Notes under the pieces: generated by a model
Databases searched by the model: none
Told to the model about the DNA's origin: nothing
What the model saw: only the letters and a program-made list of their open reading frames with translations
Position numbers and translations under genes: made by a program
Part shown: positions 8,654-19,748 of the stretch, in pieces
Position numbering within the stretch: the first letter of the stretch is position 1
Layout: each line of letters begins with the position of its first letter
Origin: Acidobacteria bacterium SCN 69-37
GTDB lineage: Bacteria > Acidobacteriota > Vicinamibacteria > Vicinamibacterales > SCN-69-37
Assembly (NCBI GenBank): GCA_001724025.1
Contig: MEDJ01000023.1
Span: 124,001-188,000, forward strand
Reading direction: 5' to 3'
Length of the DNA stretch: 64,000 bases

Positions 8654-10942
8654 TTACGGCTCGAGGGAGGCCAGCAGGCGGCGGGCATCAGTGAGCCAGG
8701 GCTGGTTCGCGCCGCGGTCGATCGCCTGCTGCAGCGTGGCGCGCGCGTCGTCGTGACGGCTCGCGGCGACCTGGGCCGCACCGAGGTGATAGCGATAAGT
8801 GGCGTTCTGCGGCTGGGCGGTCACGGCGTCCTCGAGCGGCGGGAGGGCCAGGGAACTGAGGCCCTTCCGATGGTAGATCCAGCCGAGCGTGTCGTTGACT
8901 TCCGGCCGATCCGGCATGCGCGACTTGGCTGTCTGGGCCAGCTTCAACGCCACGTCGAGGTTGTCGTTCTGTTCGGTCAGCAGCCACGCCAGGTTATTGG
9001 CGGCCGTGGCGGCCTGCGGGTCCAGTTCGAGCGCCCGCTCGTAGCGGGCACGCGCCTTGTCGATCTGGCCCTGGGATTCGAACAGCATGCCGAGCACCGT
9101 CTGCGCGGCGATCGAACGGCTGTCCTTCCCGGCAATCTGTTCGAACTGCGCGATGGCCTCGTCGACGCGTCCGTGCTGGTAGTAGAGCCGCCCCAGCGAG
9201 GCGTACGCATCGATTTGATCGGCGTTCGCGTCGATCGCGGCGCGCAGGCGCTGTTCGGCGACGTCCGTCCTGCCGGCCGCCATCGCCGCATTGCCGGCCA
9301 GCGTCAGCAGGGCCGCGTCCCCGGGATCGGCGGCCAGCGCCGCGTCGACGCGCGCCAGCGCATCGGCCGGACGACCGGCGCGCAGATCGATTTGGGTGAG
9401 GTTCGCGAGCGCCACCAGACGCGTCGGATCGGCCGCGAGCGCACGCGTGAAGGCTGCCCTGGCGCCCGTGATGTCGTTGCGGCCGAGCGCCAGCAGGCCG
9501 AGCTCCGTCTGGACCGCCGGTGAATCGGGGAACTCGCGCGCGACGGCCTGTAGCGCCGTGGCGGCCTTGGCGCTGTCGCCCTGCAGCACGCTGATGCGCG
9601 CCAGCAGCAGGCGCGCCTCGCCCGATCGGGGCGATTTGTCGACGGCGCTCTGCGCCATCTGGCTCGCTTCGTTGAGCCGTCCGGCCGCGAGCAGGGCCTT
9701 GCCGAGCTCGAGATCGGCGGCCACCAGCCGGGGATTGCTCTGGCGGGCCTGGGTGAACGCGGCGATGGCTTCGTTCCAGGCGCGCTGCGACGCCAGCACG
9801 CGCCCGAGGATGAACTGCGCGGCCGCGGCCGACGGGCCCGCGGCCGCCACCGCCTGGCGCGCCACGGGCAGCGCGTCGGCGCGACGCCCGGCGGCCAGCA
9901 GGACTTCGGCCTTCGCCGTGAGCGCTTCCGGGGCAGACGGTGTATCGGCGAGCACGCGATCGACGCGGCTCAGCGCCGCGTCCGCGTGTCCCTGGACGAC
10001 ATCGAGGCCCGCGAGCCGCAGCTGGATGGTGCCGGCCGCACCGATGTTGCGCGCAAGCGCCTCGTCGAGTACGCGGCGGGCGTCGTCGGTCCTGTCGGTC
10101 CTGACGTAGTAGTCGGCCAGGGCGAGCGCGCCCGACGCGTCGGTCGACGAGGCCGCGGCGGTCTTCAGATACGGTTCGGCCTCGGCCACGCGGCCCGTGG
10201 CCAGATTCAGGAACGCCAGCGCCTGGTTGACCGAGCCGTCCGTCGGGTGGGCCGTCAGCGTGGCCTCGAGTTCGCGTCGCGCCTCGTCCGGCCGTTGCGT
10301 GGCGAGGTAGAAGTTGGCGAGCGCGACGTGCGGACGCGGCAACCCGGGGGCAAGGGCGACCGCCTGCTGGAAGGCTGCTTCGGCGCGGGCGCGATCGCCG
10401 CGGACCAGCTCGATCGATCCCATGTTCGCGTAGCTCGTGCTGCGGTCGGGATCGAGCCGGATGGCTTCCTCGATGCTCGCGATGGCCTGATCGAACCGGT
10501 TGAGGCCCGCGTACGCGTTGGCGATGAGGATCTGGGCGTCGACGTTGGTCGGATCGAGCGCCAGCGCGCGCTCGCCGCGCGCACGGGCGTCCTCGAACTG
10601 GCGCGCGAGCAGCAGCGCCGTGCCGGCCTTGAGCTGGACGTCGGCGCGGTCGGGCATCAGGTCGGCCGCCCGCACGTATTCGCCGAACGCCTGCGGCACG
10701 TCGTTCTCGTGCGCGTACGCTTCCGCCAGCTTCAGGCGGGCGTCACCGGAACGCGGATCGCGCTGCACGGCGTTGCGATATTCGATGATGGCTTCGGCAT
10801 ACCGGTTCTCGGCCACGTACGCGTCGCCACGATTCAGGTGCTGCTGCCTGGCCGCCTCCGGATCCGTGGAGCAGGCCGCGACGATGCTGCCGAGCGTGAC
10901 CGCCAGCAGCAGGCGGGCGAAGGGCGGTGACGGATGGTGCAT
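8654..10942 (-). CDS. TPR-repeat lipoprotein of the PEP-CTERM/exosortase system (PrsT-like)
   Basis: A 762-residue protein starting with a lipoprotein signal peptide (lipobox IVAAC near residue 24), followed by roughly 18-20 tandem tetratricopeptide-like repeats through to the C-terminus (for example GDAYVAENRYAEAIIEYRNA). Long TPR lipoproteins of this kind are regular partners of XrtA exosortases and are thought to scaffold envelope polysaccharide or PEP-CTERM assembly on the periplasmic side. It lies 16 bases behind epsI on the same strand, so it belongs to the exosortase operon. The assignment rests on lipobox, repeat content and neighbourhood; the exact binding partner cannot be read from sequence. 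Confidence 0.88.
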   Translation of the reverse strand: MHHPSPPFARLLLAVTLGSIVAACSTDPEAARQQHLNRGDAYVAENRYAEAIIEYRNAVQRDPRSGDARLKLAEAYAHENDVPQAFGEYVRAADLMPDRADVQLKAGTALLLARQFEDARARGERALALDPTNVDAQILIANAYAGLNRFDQAIASIEEAIRLDPDRSTSYANMGSIELVRGDRARAEAAFQQAVALAPGLPRPHVALANFYLATQRPDEARRELEATLTAHPTDGSVNQALAFLNLATGRVAEAEPYLKTAAASSTDASGALALADYYVRTDRTDDARRVLDEALARNIGAAGTIQLRLAGLDVVQGHADAALSRVDRVLADTPSAPEALTAKAEVLLAAGRRADALPVARQAVAAAGPSAAAAQFILGRVLASQRAWNEAIAAFTQARQSNPRLVAADLELGKALLAAGRLNEASQMAQSAVDKSPRSGEARLLLARISVLQGDSAKAATALQAVAREFPDSPAVQTELGLLALGRNDITGARAAFTRALAADPTRLVALANLTQIDLRAGRPADALARVDAALAADPGDAALLTLAGNAAMAAGRTDVAEQRLRAAIDANADQIDAYASLGRLYYQHGRVDEAIAQFEQIAGKDSRSIAAQTVLGMLFESQGQIDKARARYERALELDPQAATAANNLAWLLTEQNDNLDVALKLAQTAKSRMPDRPEVNDTLGWIYHRKGLSSLALPPLEDAVTAQPQNATYRYHLGAAQVAASRHDDARATLQQAIDRGANQPWLTDARRLLASLEP

Positions 10943-10958
10943 GGGCAGACTCTCGATG

Positions 10959-11600
10959 TCAGGACGGCAGGTGTGGCGTCAGGGCCGGCAGGAGCGCCTG
11001 GGCAAAGGCGACCGCGCGTGATTCGGCAATCGCCTCGTCTTCACCCGGTGCGATCGGGCTGATGATCCGGACCAGCGCCGCCTCCGATCGATTCAGCCGT
11101 ACCGCGTCATAGAGCAGGTACGCCTTGCTCGCGTATTCGCTGGCCACGAGGCGGCCGTGACTCTGATACCAGTAGAGCACGACCTGTCGATCGAGACCTT
11201 TCTGGATGAGATAGCGATTGACGTCCACAGGCGTCGCGCGGCCCTCGACCGCGAAGCGCAGGCGCTGGTGCGTGACCGGCTGCCAGCCCGCCCCGGGCAG
11301 GCAGTTGGCCGGCGAATGGATCGCGTCACCCTGCCGCTGGGACTGGTAATAGCCCACGTACAGACCGACCGGCACGCCCGACGCCGGCGTGTAGACCCGG
11401 TTCAGGTACGCATCGACGCCGAGGACGTCGAGCACATCGCGGCTGAACGGCGGCGCGTCCTGCCCGCGGAAATCGCCGAGCTGGAACGTGAGATCGCCGA
11501 GTGCGCGACGGAGCGGCACCTGTTCCGGCTCCATGACGTGCCGCGTGTACGCTGCCGAGGCGAGGAAGATGACGGTGAGCAGCAGGAGCCGGCGGGTCAT
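10959..11600 (-). CDS. epsI: EpsI-family exosortase-associated protein
   Basis: 213 residues from ATG at 11600, 8 bases after the exosortase stop. The N-terminus is a single hydrophobic anchor (LLLLTVIFLASAAYT). The body has the family hallmarks GLYVGYYQSQRQGDAIHSP and NCLPGAGW, and NRYLIQKG followed by VLYWYQSHG. EpsI proteins accompany or are fused to XrtA-type exosortases and are needed for exopolysaccharide production in organisms where they were tested; their biochemical role is unsettled. The ORF track joins it to upstream residues from the exosortase reading frame to give 452 aa, which is an artefact of an open frame and not a fusion. Confidence 0.92.
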   Translation of the reverse strand: MTRRLLLLTVIFLASAAYTRHVMEPEQVPLRRALGDLTFQLGDFRGQDAPPFSRDVLDVLGVDAYLNRVYTPASGVPVGLYVGYYQSQRQGDAIHSPANCLPGAGWQPVTHQRLRFAVEGRATPVDVNRYLIQKGLDRQVVLYWYQSHGRLVASEYASKAYLLYDAVRLNRSEAALVRIISPIAPGEDEAIAESRAVAFAQALLPALTPHLPS

Positions 11601-11608
11601 CGTCTCCC

Positions 11609-12478
11609 TCAAATCGCGGCGGGCAGCGTGCCGGGCCCGGGCCGCGGGGCCGGCGCCAGGCCGACGAGCAATCGGGCGATCCCCAGCACGAGCACGAACG
11701 CAACCCCGAAGACCAGCCAGCCCGAGAACGTGTGGAAGAACCCCTGCGCCGCATCGGGGCCGTAGAAGTGCGCGGCCAGGCCCGTCCCGGCCACGCGCCC
11801 GGCATTCGCGACGATCGCCACGGGGATGGTCGACGCCGCAATGGCCGTCCTGATCCAGGTGCGCGTGTCGGTGAAGTAGCCGAAGACGATTCCGAGCGTC
11901 AGCAGTGTGATCAGTGACCGGATACCACTGCACGCCTCGGCCACTTCCAGGGTCGTGTGCGCGAGGATGATGAGGTTCCCCTCGCGCAGGACGGGCACGC
12001 CGGCGGCCGACAGGACGACCTCGCCCGCACGCGACGCGAGCAGCTGCAGCGGAAACGCCATCTCGTTGAAGACGATGGCCGGCAGCGGAATCATCAGCAG
12101 CAGGAAGACCACGGGAAACGCGGCGATCCGGAGCGTGGGCCAGCCCTTCACGAACACGATGGCGCCCACGAGCAGCACGATCATGGCGATGCGCGACAGG
12201 AACCGCTCGGCCCCGAGCAATCCGGCCAGCAGCAGGCCGATTCCCCCGATCACGAGGATGAGCCCCGAGAGGCGCGGGGCCGGCGGCAGATTCGCGAGCC
12301 TGTCGCGTCGTTCCCACAGGAAGTACAGGGCCAGCGGCACGATGAAGAAGCCGTGCGAGTAGTTGTCGTCGGTCGACCAGTCGCGGACCAGGCCGACGAT
12401 CGCCGGCCAGCAGAGCCAGGTGAAGCTGGCGGCGGCACTGGCCAGGACGGTGAAACGACGGATTCCGGCTGACGTCAT
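11609..12478 (-). CDS. xrtA: Exosortase (XrtA/EpsH type)
   Basis: A 289-residue polytopic membrane protein with about eight hydrophobic segments. The catalytic signature is present: Cys183 in EVAEACSGIRSL, Arg in IVANAGRVAGTGL, and His in FFHTFSGW. Exosortases are transpeptidase-like enzymes that recognise the PEP motif of PEP-CTERM proteins at the inner membrane. EpsI directly downstream and the PEP-CTERM substrate in the same operon support subtype A. The start at 12478 gives a normal-length N-terminus with the first helix at residues 8-28. The upstream gap to the flavoprotein gene is 66 bases. Confidence 0.95.
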   Translation of the reverse strand: MTSAGIRRFTVLASAAASFTWLCWPAIVGLVRDWSTDDNYSHGFFIVPLALYFLWERRDRLANLPPAPRLSGLILVIGGIGLLLAGLLGAERFLSRIAMIVLLVGAIVFVKGWPTLRIAAFPVVFLLLMIPLPAIVFNEMAFPLQLLASRAGEVVLSAAGVPVLREGNLIILAHTTLEVAEACSGIRSLITLLTLGIVFGYFTDTRTWIRTAIAASTIPVAIVANAGRVAGTGLAAHFYGPDAAQGFFHTFSGWLVFGVAFVLVLGIARLLVGLAPAPRPGPGTLPAAI

Positions 12479-12544
12479 GAAAGGCTGGGGAACGTACTGG
12501 TCCTTAGTTGTAACAGAAGCCGACGCCGACGATCGACTGCCGCC

Positions 12545-13777
12545 CTACTCGAGCGCCACGCGCGCGACGATGTGCTCGGCGATGGCCAGCGACGAGGTGG
12601 CGCCCGGCGAGGGGGCGTTGCGGACGGCGGTGACGGGCCCGAGGTGATCGATGCGGAAGTCGTCGACCAGCGCACCGTCGCGCGCCACGGCCTGCGCGCG
12701 TACGCCCGCCGGACCCGGCTGCACGTCATCGTCTGCCAGATCGGGCACGAACTGGCGCGCCAGGGCGACGAACGCCCGGCGCCGCAGCGATCCGGAAAAC
12801 TCCCGGATCCCCATCCGCCAGTGCTGCCGCGCCATGCGGCGGAATCCCGGCCAGGCGATCGTGCCCGCCAGATCGCGCACGTCGATCGTGCCCCAGTCAT
12901 ATCCTTCGCGCGCGAGCGCCAGCACCGCGTTGGGACCGACGAGAACCTCGCCGTCGTGCCGCTTCGTGAGGTGGACGCCGAGAAACGGGTAGCGCGGATC
13001 GGGCACCGGGTAGATCAGGCCGTGCACGAGGAAGCGTCGTTCGGGCCGCAGGACGTAGTACTCGCCGCGGAACGGCACGATGCGTGGATCGGGACTGCCA
13101 CCGGCGAGCCGCGCCACCGCGTCGCTGTGCAGGCCCGCACAGATGACCAGCCGATCGAACGTGTGCGATCCCGTCGTCGTGGCGACCGTGACGCGCGAAC
13201 CGTCGGGCGTGATGGCGGTGACGCGTGTGCTGGTGAGGACGCGCGCGCCCGCCGCCGCGATCTCGGCGGCGATGGCGCGGGTGACGGCGGCAAAGTTCAC
13301 GATGGCCGTTTCCGGCGAGTGCAGGGCCTGTACGCCCGCCGCGTGCGGTTCGATGTCCCGCGCGGCCTCCGGTCCCACCAGGCGCACGCCCGGGACGCCA
13401 TTGGCGGTGGCGCGCTCGAAGAGCGTCCGGAGTCTGGGGCGCTCGTCATCGGTGAGCGCCACGATCAGCTTGCCGCACGCCTCGTACGGAATCGCGTGCG
13501 TGGCGCAGAACTCGCGGAGCAGGCCCACGCCCCGCCGGCACAGCGTGGCCTTGAGCGATCCGGGCGCGTAGTAGATCCCGGCGTGAACGACGCCGCTGTT
13601 GCGACCGGTCTGGTGCCGCGCGAGATCCCGCTCTTTCTCGAGGACGGTCACGCGCGCGTCGGGGCGGACCTGCAGCACGCGCCTGGCAACGGCCAGGCCG
13701 AGGATGCCGCCGCCGATGACGCCGACGTCGAACCGCGGGCGGATCGTCGCGGGCGCGGGCGAGGGAGGGATGGACAT
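12545..13777 (-). CDS. lhgO: L-2-hydroxyglutarate oxidase-like FAD-dependent oxidoreductase
   Basis: 410 residues of the DAO/glycerol-3-phosphate dehydrogenase fold. The N-terminal FAD-binding motif GVIGGGILGLAVARR is followed by EKERDLARHQTGRNSGVVHAG, a stretch characteristic of LhgO/YgaF, and by YYAPGSLKATLCRRG. LhgO oxidises L-2-hydroxyglutarate to 2-oxoglutarate and passes electrons to the membrane quinone pool. It is 15 bases after the amidotransferase gene and before the exosortase on the same strand. In this setting it might act on a sugar or hydroxy-acid intermediate of the surface polymer; that is inference. Length is normal for the family. Confidence 0.85.
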   Translation of the reverse strand: MSIPPSPAPATIRPRFDVGVIGGGILGLAVARRVLQVRPDARVTVLEKERDLARHQTGRNSGVVHAGIYYAPGSLKATLCRRGVGLLREFCATHAIPYEACGKLIVALTDDERPRLRTLFERATANGVPGVRLVGPEAARDIEPHAAGVQALHSPETAIVNFAAVTRAIAAEIAAAGARVLTSTRVTAITPDGSRVTVATTTGSHTFDRLVICAGLHSDAVARLAGGSPDPRIVPFRGEYYVLRPERRFLVHGLIYPVPDPRYPFLGVHLTKRHDGEVLVGPNAVLALAREGYDWGTIDVRDLAGTIAWPGFRRMARQHWRMGIREFSGSLRRRAFVALARQFVPDLADDDVQPGPAGVRAQAVARDGALVDDFRIDHLGPVTAVRNAPSPGATSSLAIAEHIVARVALE

Positions 13778-13792
13778 GGCGTTGCGCTGCCT

Positions 13793-15684
<1,892 letters not shown>

Positions 15685-15685
<1 letters not shown>

Positions 15686-16794
15686 CAGGCGTACTCCTCG
15701 TAGATATCCCGGTACTGCGCAATCATGCGGTCGAGCGAGAAGTGGGTCTCGACGCGCGCACGGGCCGCGGTTCCGAACTGCGTGCGTCGCGCGGGATCGC
15801 CCGCGAGTGCGTCGATGGCGTGGACGATGGCGCCCATGTCGCGCGCGGGAACCAGCAGGCCGGTGTCTGTCGTGACGACCTCGGGCGTGCCGCCGACGCG
15901 CGTGGCCACCACCGGCAGCCCCGCGGCCATGGCCTCGAGGATGGTCAGCGAGACGCCCTCGCTGATCGAGCAGTTCACGTACGCATCGCACCCGGCCAAC
16001 CAGTCCCGCGCATCGTCGCGATGGCCGAGCCAGGTGATCACGGATGTCGTACCCGCTGCGGCGGCCCGCTGCTCGAGCGTCGCGCGTTCGGGGCCGTCGC
16101 CCACGACCACGAGCCGCACGGACCTGACCTGCGAGAGGCGGCCGACCGCATCGACGAGCGTACCCAGATCTTTGACCGGATCGAGCCGCGCGACCGTGCC
16201 GATGACGAGCGTCTCGCTGTCGGCGCCCAGCCGCTGGCGGATCGTCTCGCGTGCCGCCGGCGTCACCGGCGGCCGGAGGCTGATGCCGTTGTAGATGACC
16301 TCCACCTGTTCGCGTCCGAACCCTTCGGCCACGATGTACTGGCGCAGATCGTCGGAGACGGCAAACACACGCGATGGCAGCGTCGCGAGCACGCGGTTGG
16401 CCAGGCGCCGTTTGGCCGAGGGCGGCGCGTCGGATACGCGACCGTGTTCCGTGAACACCACGCGCGTGCCCGGCGTCCGCAGCTTCGCCATCGCGCTGTA
16501 GACAAACGGTGAATAGTGATGCGCGTGGATGGCCGTGGCCCGGTGGCGACGGGCGATCCCCGCGATGGCCAGGCCGAGCGCCGGACGGAATCCTGGCTGA
16601 CGCCCGAGGCTCGTCACGCTCGCGCCGACGGCCCGCACCTGCTCGGCCCACGCCCCATCCGTATCGAGACAGCAGACGGCCATCGGAATCTCGGCCTGCA
16701 GCCGTGTGACCAGATCGACGACGAGCCGTTCGGTGCCGCCGGGATTCAGGCTCAGCACCACCTGCAGGATGCGCGGGGCGCGGCGGCGCGTCAC
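15685..16794 (-). CDS. GT4-family glycosyltransferase of the exosortase locus
   Basis: 369 residues from a GTG start at 16794. GTG is chosen because it overlaps the upstream stop as GTGA and begins the family N-terminus (RILQVVLSLNPGGTERLVVDL). Two Rossmann-like halves follow, with GTVARLDPVKDLGTL, then YVNCSISEGVSLTILEAMAAGLPVVAT, which supplies the E-x7-E nucleotide-sugar site of GT-B retaining transferases. It adds a sugar from a nucleotide-sugar donor to a growing glycan on the cytoplasmic face of the inner membrane. Donor and acceptor cannot be decided. Coupling on both sides (DUF218 upstream, amidotransferase downstream) indicates one tight biosynthetic set. Confidence 0.9.
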
Positions 16795-17534
16795 TGTCGC
16801 TCCTGCTGCCAGGCGGTGTAGCGCAGTGCTGCGTGCTCGTAGATCGCATCGCGACTGGCCCGCAGGGCCGCCAGCGAGGGGACGAACGCCGCCGGACCCG
16901 TGGTCGCGGGCTCGACATCGAGCGGCGAGGGGATGAGGACGACGTCTGGAGCGGACGGGGTGAACAACGCGACGATTCGAGGCATCTGGACGCGGGAGGC
17001 GATGAGGGCCGTGGTCAGCGGTGGCCAGCGGTCGACGAGCTGGCGCACGCGATCGACCTGTGCGGCAGTATTCCACGTCGAGCCGTCCTCGTGCAGCGTC
17101 GTCGTCGCGGGATCGACGAGCGCGCGCAGGTCCTCGAGCAGGTAGGGATCGCCGAGCAGGTACAGGTCGGAAGGGGTGATTGCGCGCAGTACCTCGCGCG
17201 TCTGGCGCAACCTGCCCGCCCGGTTGTCGCCGTCGAAGACGATCAGCACCCGGACGCGGCCGAGAGCGTCCGGTCCGGGACTCGCGGTTGCGGGCAGTCC
17301 CCCGGCCAGTGCGCTGGCGACGACAGGCAGGGCCAGCACGAGATACGCCAGCACGAGTCCACTCAAACCGACCCGGGCGGGACGACGTCCGCGCGGATGG
17401 CGACCCATCAGCAGGAGCAGGCCCGCGACGAGGACGAAGAAGCCGGCCGAGCCGGGGCCGCCGATGGTCTTGATGAGGGTCAGGATGACGGACACGCGCG
17501 CTCCAGGAGCAATCGGCTCGACCGCGGTGTGCAT
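16791..17534 (-). CDS. DUF218 (YdcF/ElyC/SanA-like) membrane-anchored protein
   Basis: 247 residues with two N-terminal hydrophobic segments (about 21-42 and 56-78), then a DUF218-type domain. The recognisable parts are RVRVLIVFDGDNRAGRL, a middle LYLLGDP, and EDGSTWNTAAQVDRV, matching the conserved E-x-S-x-NT signature. Related proteins act in envelope or undecaprenyl-linked polysaccharide metabolism in the periplasm, with no firm enzymatic assignment. It is the first gene of the visible minus-strand run and overlaps the glycosyltransferase start by four bases. ATG at 17534 has only a weak ribosome binding site. Confidence 0.7.
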   Translation of the reverse strand: MHTAVEPIAPGARVSVILTLIKTIGGPGSAGFFVLVAGLLLLMGRHPRGRRPARVGLSGLVLAYLVLALPVVASALAGGLPATASPGPDALGRVRVLIVFDGDNRAGRLRQTREVLRAITPSDLYLLGDPYLLEDLRALVDPATTTLHEDGSTWNTAAQVDRVRQLVDRWPPLTTALIASRVQMPRIVALFTPSAPDVVLIPSPLDVEPATTGPAAFVPSLAALRASRDAIYEHAALRYTAWQQERQ

Positions 17535-17562
17535 CAGCGCGAATCGTGAAGTCGTTTATGAG

Positions 17563-17578
17563 GCAGACTTCAGTCTGC
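17563..17578. repeat. 16-bp intergenic palindrome GCAGACT-TC-AGTCTGC
   Basis: A 7-bp perfect stem with a TC loop lies in the short space between the DUF218 gene and the next minus-strand gene. A degenerate relative (GGAGACAGAAGTCTGC, plus strand 8593-8608) lies in the intergenic space in front of the PEP-CTERM gene. Two related intergenic palindromes suggest a small dispersed repeat family, possibly REP-like, or a weak terminator. No T tract follows. Confidence 0.45.
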
Positions 17579-17610
17579 TATGCCGGCTCCTCGGATCGTC
17601 CCCGCGGGTG

Positions 17611-18039
17611 CTAGGCCACATCGATCACTTCACCCGAAGCCGTCGGGTGGGTCAGCCACGTGAGCACGGCCGGGATGAGGTGGCGAACGGGCGTGGCCGG
17701 CGTCAGCCGCAGCGTCAGCATGTAGTCGGTGAGACCGGCGAGCGAGAGCTGGATATAGCGGCGACCCGCCAGCTCCACGACGCTGAAGACCTCCACGTGC
17801 CAGCGTCGACCGAGGACCACGAGGTCGCGGCCATCGAGGGCCCAGAACAGTGTCTCGCAACTGTCTGGCTGGGGGGCAACCGCTGGCTGGCAGGCGGACC
17901 GCGCGGACTCGGCGGTACCGGTTCCCAGACCGGGCCGCACGACGACGTAGAGAGCCATGCGGGCGGCAGACTGCAAGTTGTCGGCCACTTCGATGGCGAC
18001 GGACGAAGTGTCGTACTGGCCCAGCGACAGGCACAACAC
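17611..18039 (-). CDS. Hypothetical protein, about 142 aa
   Basis: A minus-strand frame from GTG at 18039 to TAG at 17611 encodes a soluble-looking protein with alternating hydrophobic residues (MALYVVVRPG, DLVVLGRRWHVEVFSVVEL, YIQLSLAGLTDYMLTLRL), suggesting a beta-rich fold. No signal peptide, membrane helix or known motif is seen. It is divergent from the protease gene at 18200, and the 160 bases between should hold both promoters. I do not recognise a family. The much longer antisense ORF 17630-20044 in another frame overlaps three plus-strand genes and is a shadow. Confidence 0.5.
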   Translation of the reverse strand: MLCLSLGQYDTSSVAIEVADNLQSAARMALYVVVRPGLGTGTAESARSACQPAVAPQPDSCETLFWALDGRDLVVLGRRWHVEVFSVVELAGRRYIQLSLAGLTDYMLTLRLTPATPVRHLIPAVLTWLTHPTASGEVIDVA

Positions 18040-18199
18040 CGCCGTCGACGCGAACTTCTGTCTCGTTCACGGGTAGGAACGCCCCGCGATGCGGTGTCCG
18101 GATTAGACTCTGGGGAACCGGCGGGACCAGGGAATGTCGCGGGCCGCCTGGCGGTGCGAAGCGCGCCGCCTGCCAATCGTGAGCGGAAGTGGGGGCGTG

Positions 18200-19732
18200 A
18201 TGCGACGCTGGTGTGTCGGGTGTGGCGTGGTCGTGGTGGGGACGATGATGGCCCTGGCTGGGGCGCCGTCGGCGGGGGTGCGGGCCCAGGCCGGGCCGAT
18301 TGTCCAGCAGCCCGCGCCGGCGCCTACGCCCGCCCCCGCGTTTGCCGTCAGTTACGAACAGGTTCAGGCGTATGCCGAGGCGGCGCGTCTCGGGCTGGAC
18401 TATCTGCCTGGCGAAGTGGCGATCAAGTTCCGGTCGGATGTCGGCACCAGTGGGCAATTGCGCGCGCTGTTCGGGCTGCGTAGCCGACCGACGCTGTCCG
18501 GACTGCGCTGGGTGGGCCAGGTCGCCGTGCTCCGCGACTACGCCGAACTCGACCCGGCGATTCTCGTCCGTCAGCTCCGGCTCCAGCCCGAGGTCGAGTG
18601 GGCCGAGCCGGTCTACCTGCGCAAGCCGTCCGCCGCGCCGAACGATCCGTCCTATGCCGCGCAGCAGTGGCACTTCAGGTCGATCGGGATGGACAACGCG
18701 TGGACCATCCAGCCCGACCCGGGCCATGGCGTGACGGTGGCCATCATCGACACGGGCGTGACGACGGTCGACGAGACGTATCTCTTCCCGACCTGGAACG
18801 GCCAGGCGGTTCAGATGGTGCCGATGCCGTTTGCCGTCAGTCCCGAGTTGCGGACACCGCGGCTGCTGCCGGGCTACGACTTCGCGTTCTTCGCGAGCGG
18901 CAGCCCGGTGCTCGACCTCGACGGGCACGGCACGCACGTGGCGTCGACCGTCGGGCAGGAGACGAACAACGGGCAGTACGGCGCCGGCTTGGCGTACGGG
19001 GCGCGCCTGATGCCGCTCAAGGCGTGCATCGGCTACTGGGAGCTGCAGATCGTCCGGTCGTCGCTCGACATCCCGGGATACCAGCCGCTCGACAGCGGGG
19101 GGTGTCCGACGACGGCCATCGCCGATGCGATTCGGTACGCGGCAGACAACGGGGCAAAGGTCATCAACCTCAGCCTGGGCGGCGGGATTGCGTCGGCGTT
19201 CGAACGGGACGCGATCGAGTACGCCGTCGCGCGCGGCGTCGTGGTCGTGACGGCGGCCGGCAACAGCTATGAGGAGGGGAACCCGGTCGACTACCCGGCC
19301 GGCTTCGCCCCCGACATCCGCGGGTTGATCTCCGTGGGTGCCGTCGGGCGCACCCTGCGTCGGGCCTACTATTCGGCCACGGGGCCGCAGGTCGAGGTGG
19401 TGGCGCCGGGAGGCGACATGCGCCAGGGGGGCGAGGAGGCCGGCATCTGGCAGACCACACTGCGGTTCGGCGACGTCAATCCGGCGTCGGTCATCTTCCC
19501 GCGCTTCGATCGCTACATCGACGATGCCTATCAGGGAACATCGATGGCGTCTCCACAGGTCGCGGGTCTGGCGGCGATGCTGATGGCGCAGGGCATCACG
19601 CGGCCCGAGGACATCGAGACGATCATCACGCGCACGGCGCGCGACCTCGGCGCCAGCGGGCGCGACGACGAATACGGCTTCGGGCTGATCCAGCCGCGCA
19701 CGGCGCTGTTCGGCCTCGGCATCCGGCGATAG
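18200..19732 (+). CDS. Secreted S8 (subtilisin-like) serine peptidase
   Basis: 510 residues from ATG at 18200, chosen because it starts a signal peptide (MRRWCVGCGVVVVGTMMALAG); the track ORF opens 22 codons earlier. A proline-rich linker and a propeptide-like region (PGEVAIKFRSDVG, inhibitor-I9-like) precede the catalytic domain. The triad is intact: Asp in VAIIDTGV (about 182), His in LDGHGTHVAS (about 242) and Ser in GTSMASPQVAGL (about 447). The oxyanion Asn is probably in VTAAGNSYEEGNP. The enzyme is likely an extracellular or periplasmic endoprotease activated by removing its propeptide. It is followed after 16 bases by a membrane-barrel-like gene, probably in one transcript. Confidence 0.93.
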   Translation: MRRWCVGCGVVVVGTMMALAGAPSAGVRAQAGPIVQQPAPAPTPAPAFAVSYEQVQAYAEAARLGLDYLPGEVAIKFRSDVGTSGQLRALFGLRSRPTLSGLRWVGQVAVLRDYAELDPAILVRQLRLQPEVEWAEPVYLRKPSAAPNDPSYAAQQWHFRSIGMDNAWTIQPDPGHGVTVAIIDTGVTTVDETYLFPTWNGQAVQMVPMPFAVSPELRTPRLLPGYDFAFFASGSPVLDLDGHGTHVASTVGQETNNGQYGAGLAYGARLMPLKACIGYWELQIVRSSLDIPGYQPLDSGGCPTTAIADAIRYAADNGAKVINLSLGGGIASAFERDAIEYAVARGVVVVTAAGNSYEEGNPVDYPAGFAPDIRGLISVGAVGRTLRRAYYSATGPQVEVVAPGGDMRQGGEEAGIWQTTLRFGDVNPASVIFPRFDRYIDDAYQGTSMASPQVAGLAAMLMAQGITRPEDIETIITRTARDLGASGRDDEYGFGLIQPRTALFGLGIRR

Positions 19733-19748
19733 GGAAGGAGTCGACGAC

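Noticed and set aside
10959-12317. 452-aa ORF read as an EpsI fusion
   Set aside because: The N-terminal 239 residues are a frame-shifted shadow of the exosortase gene; EpsI has its own ATG at 11600 with a normal N-terminal anchor.
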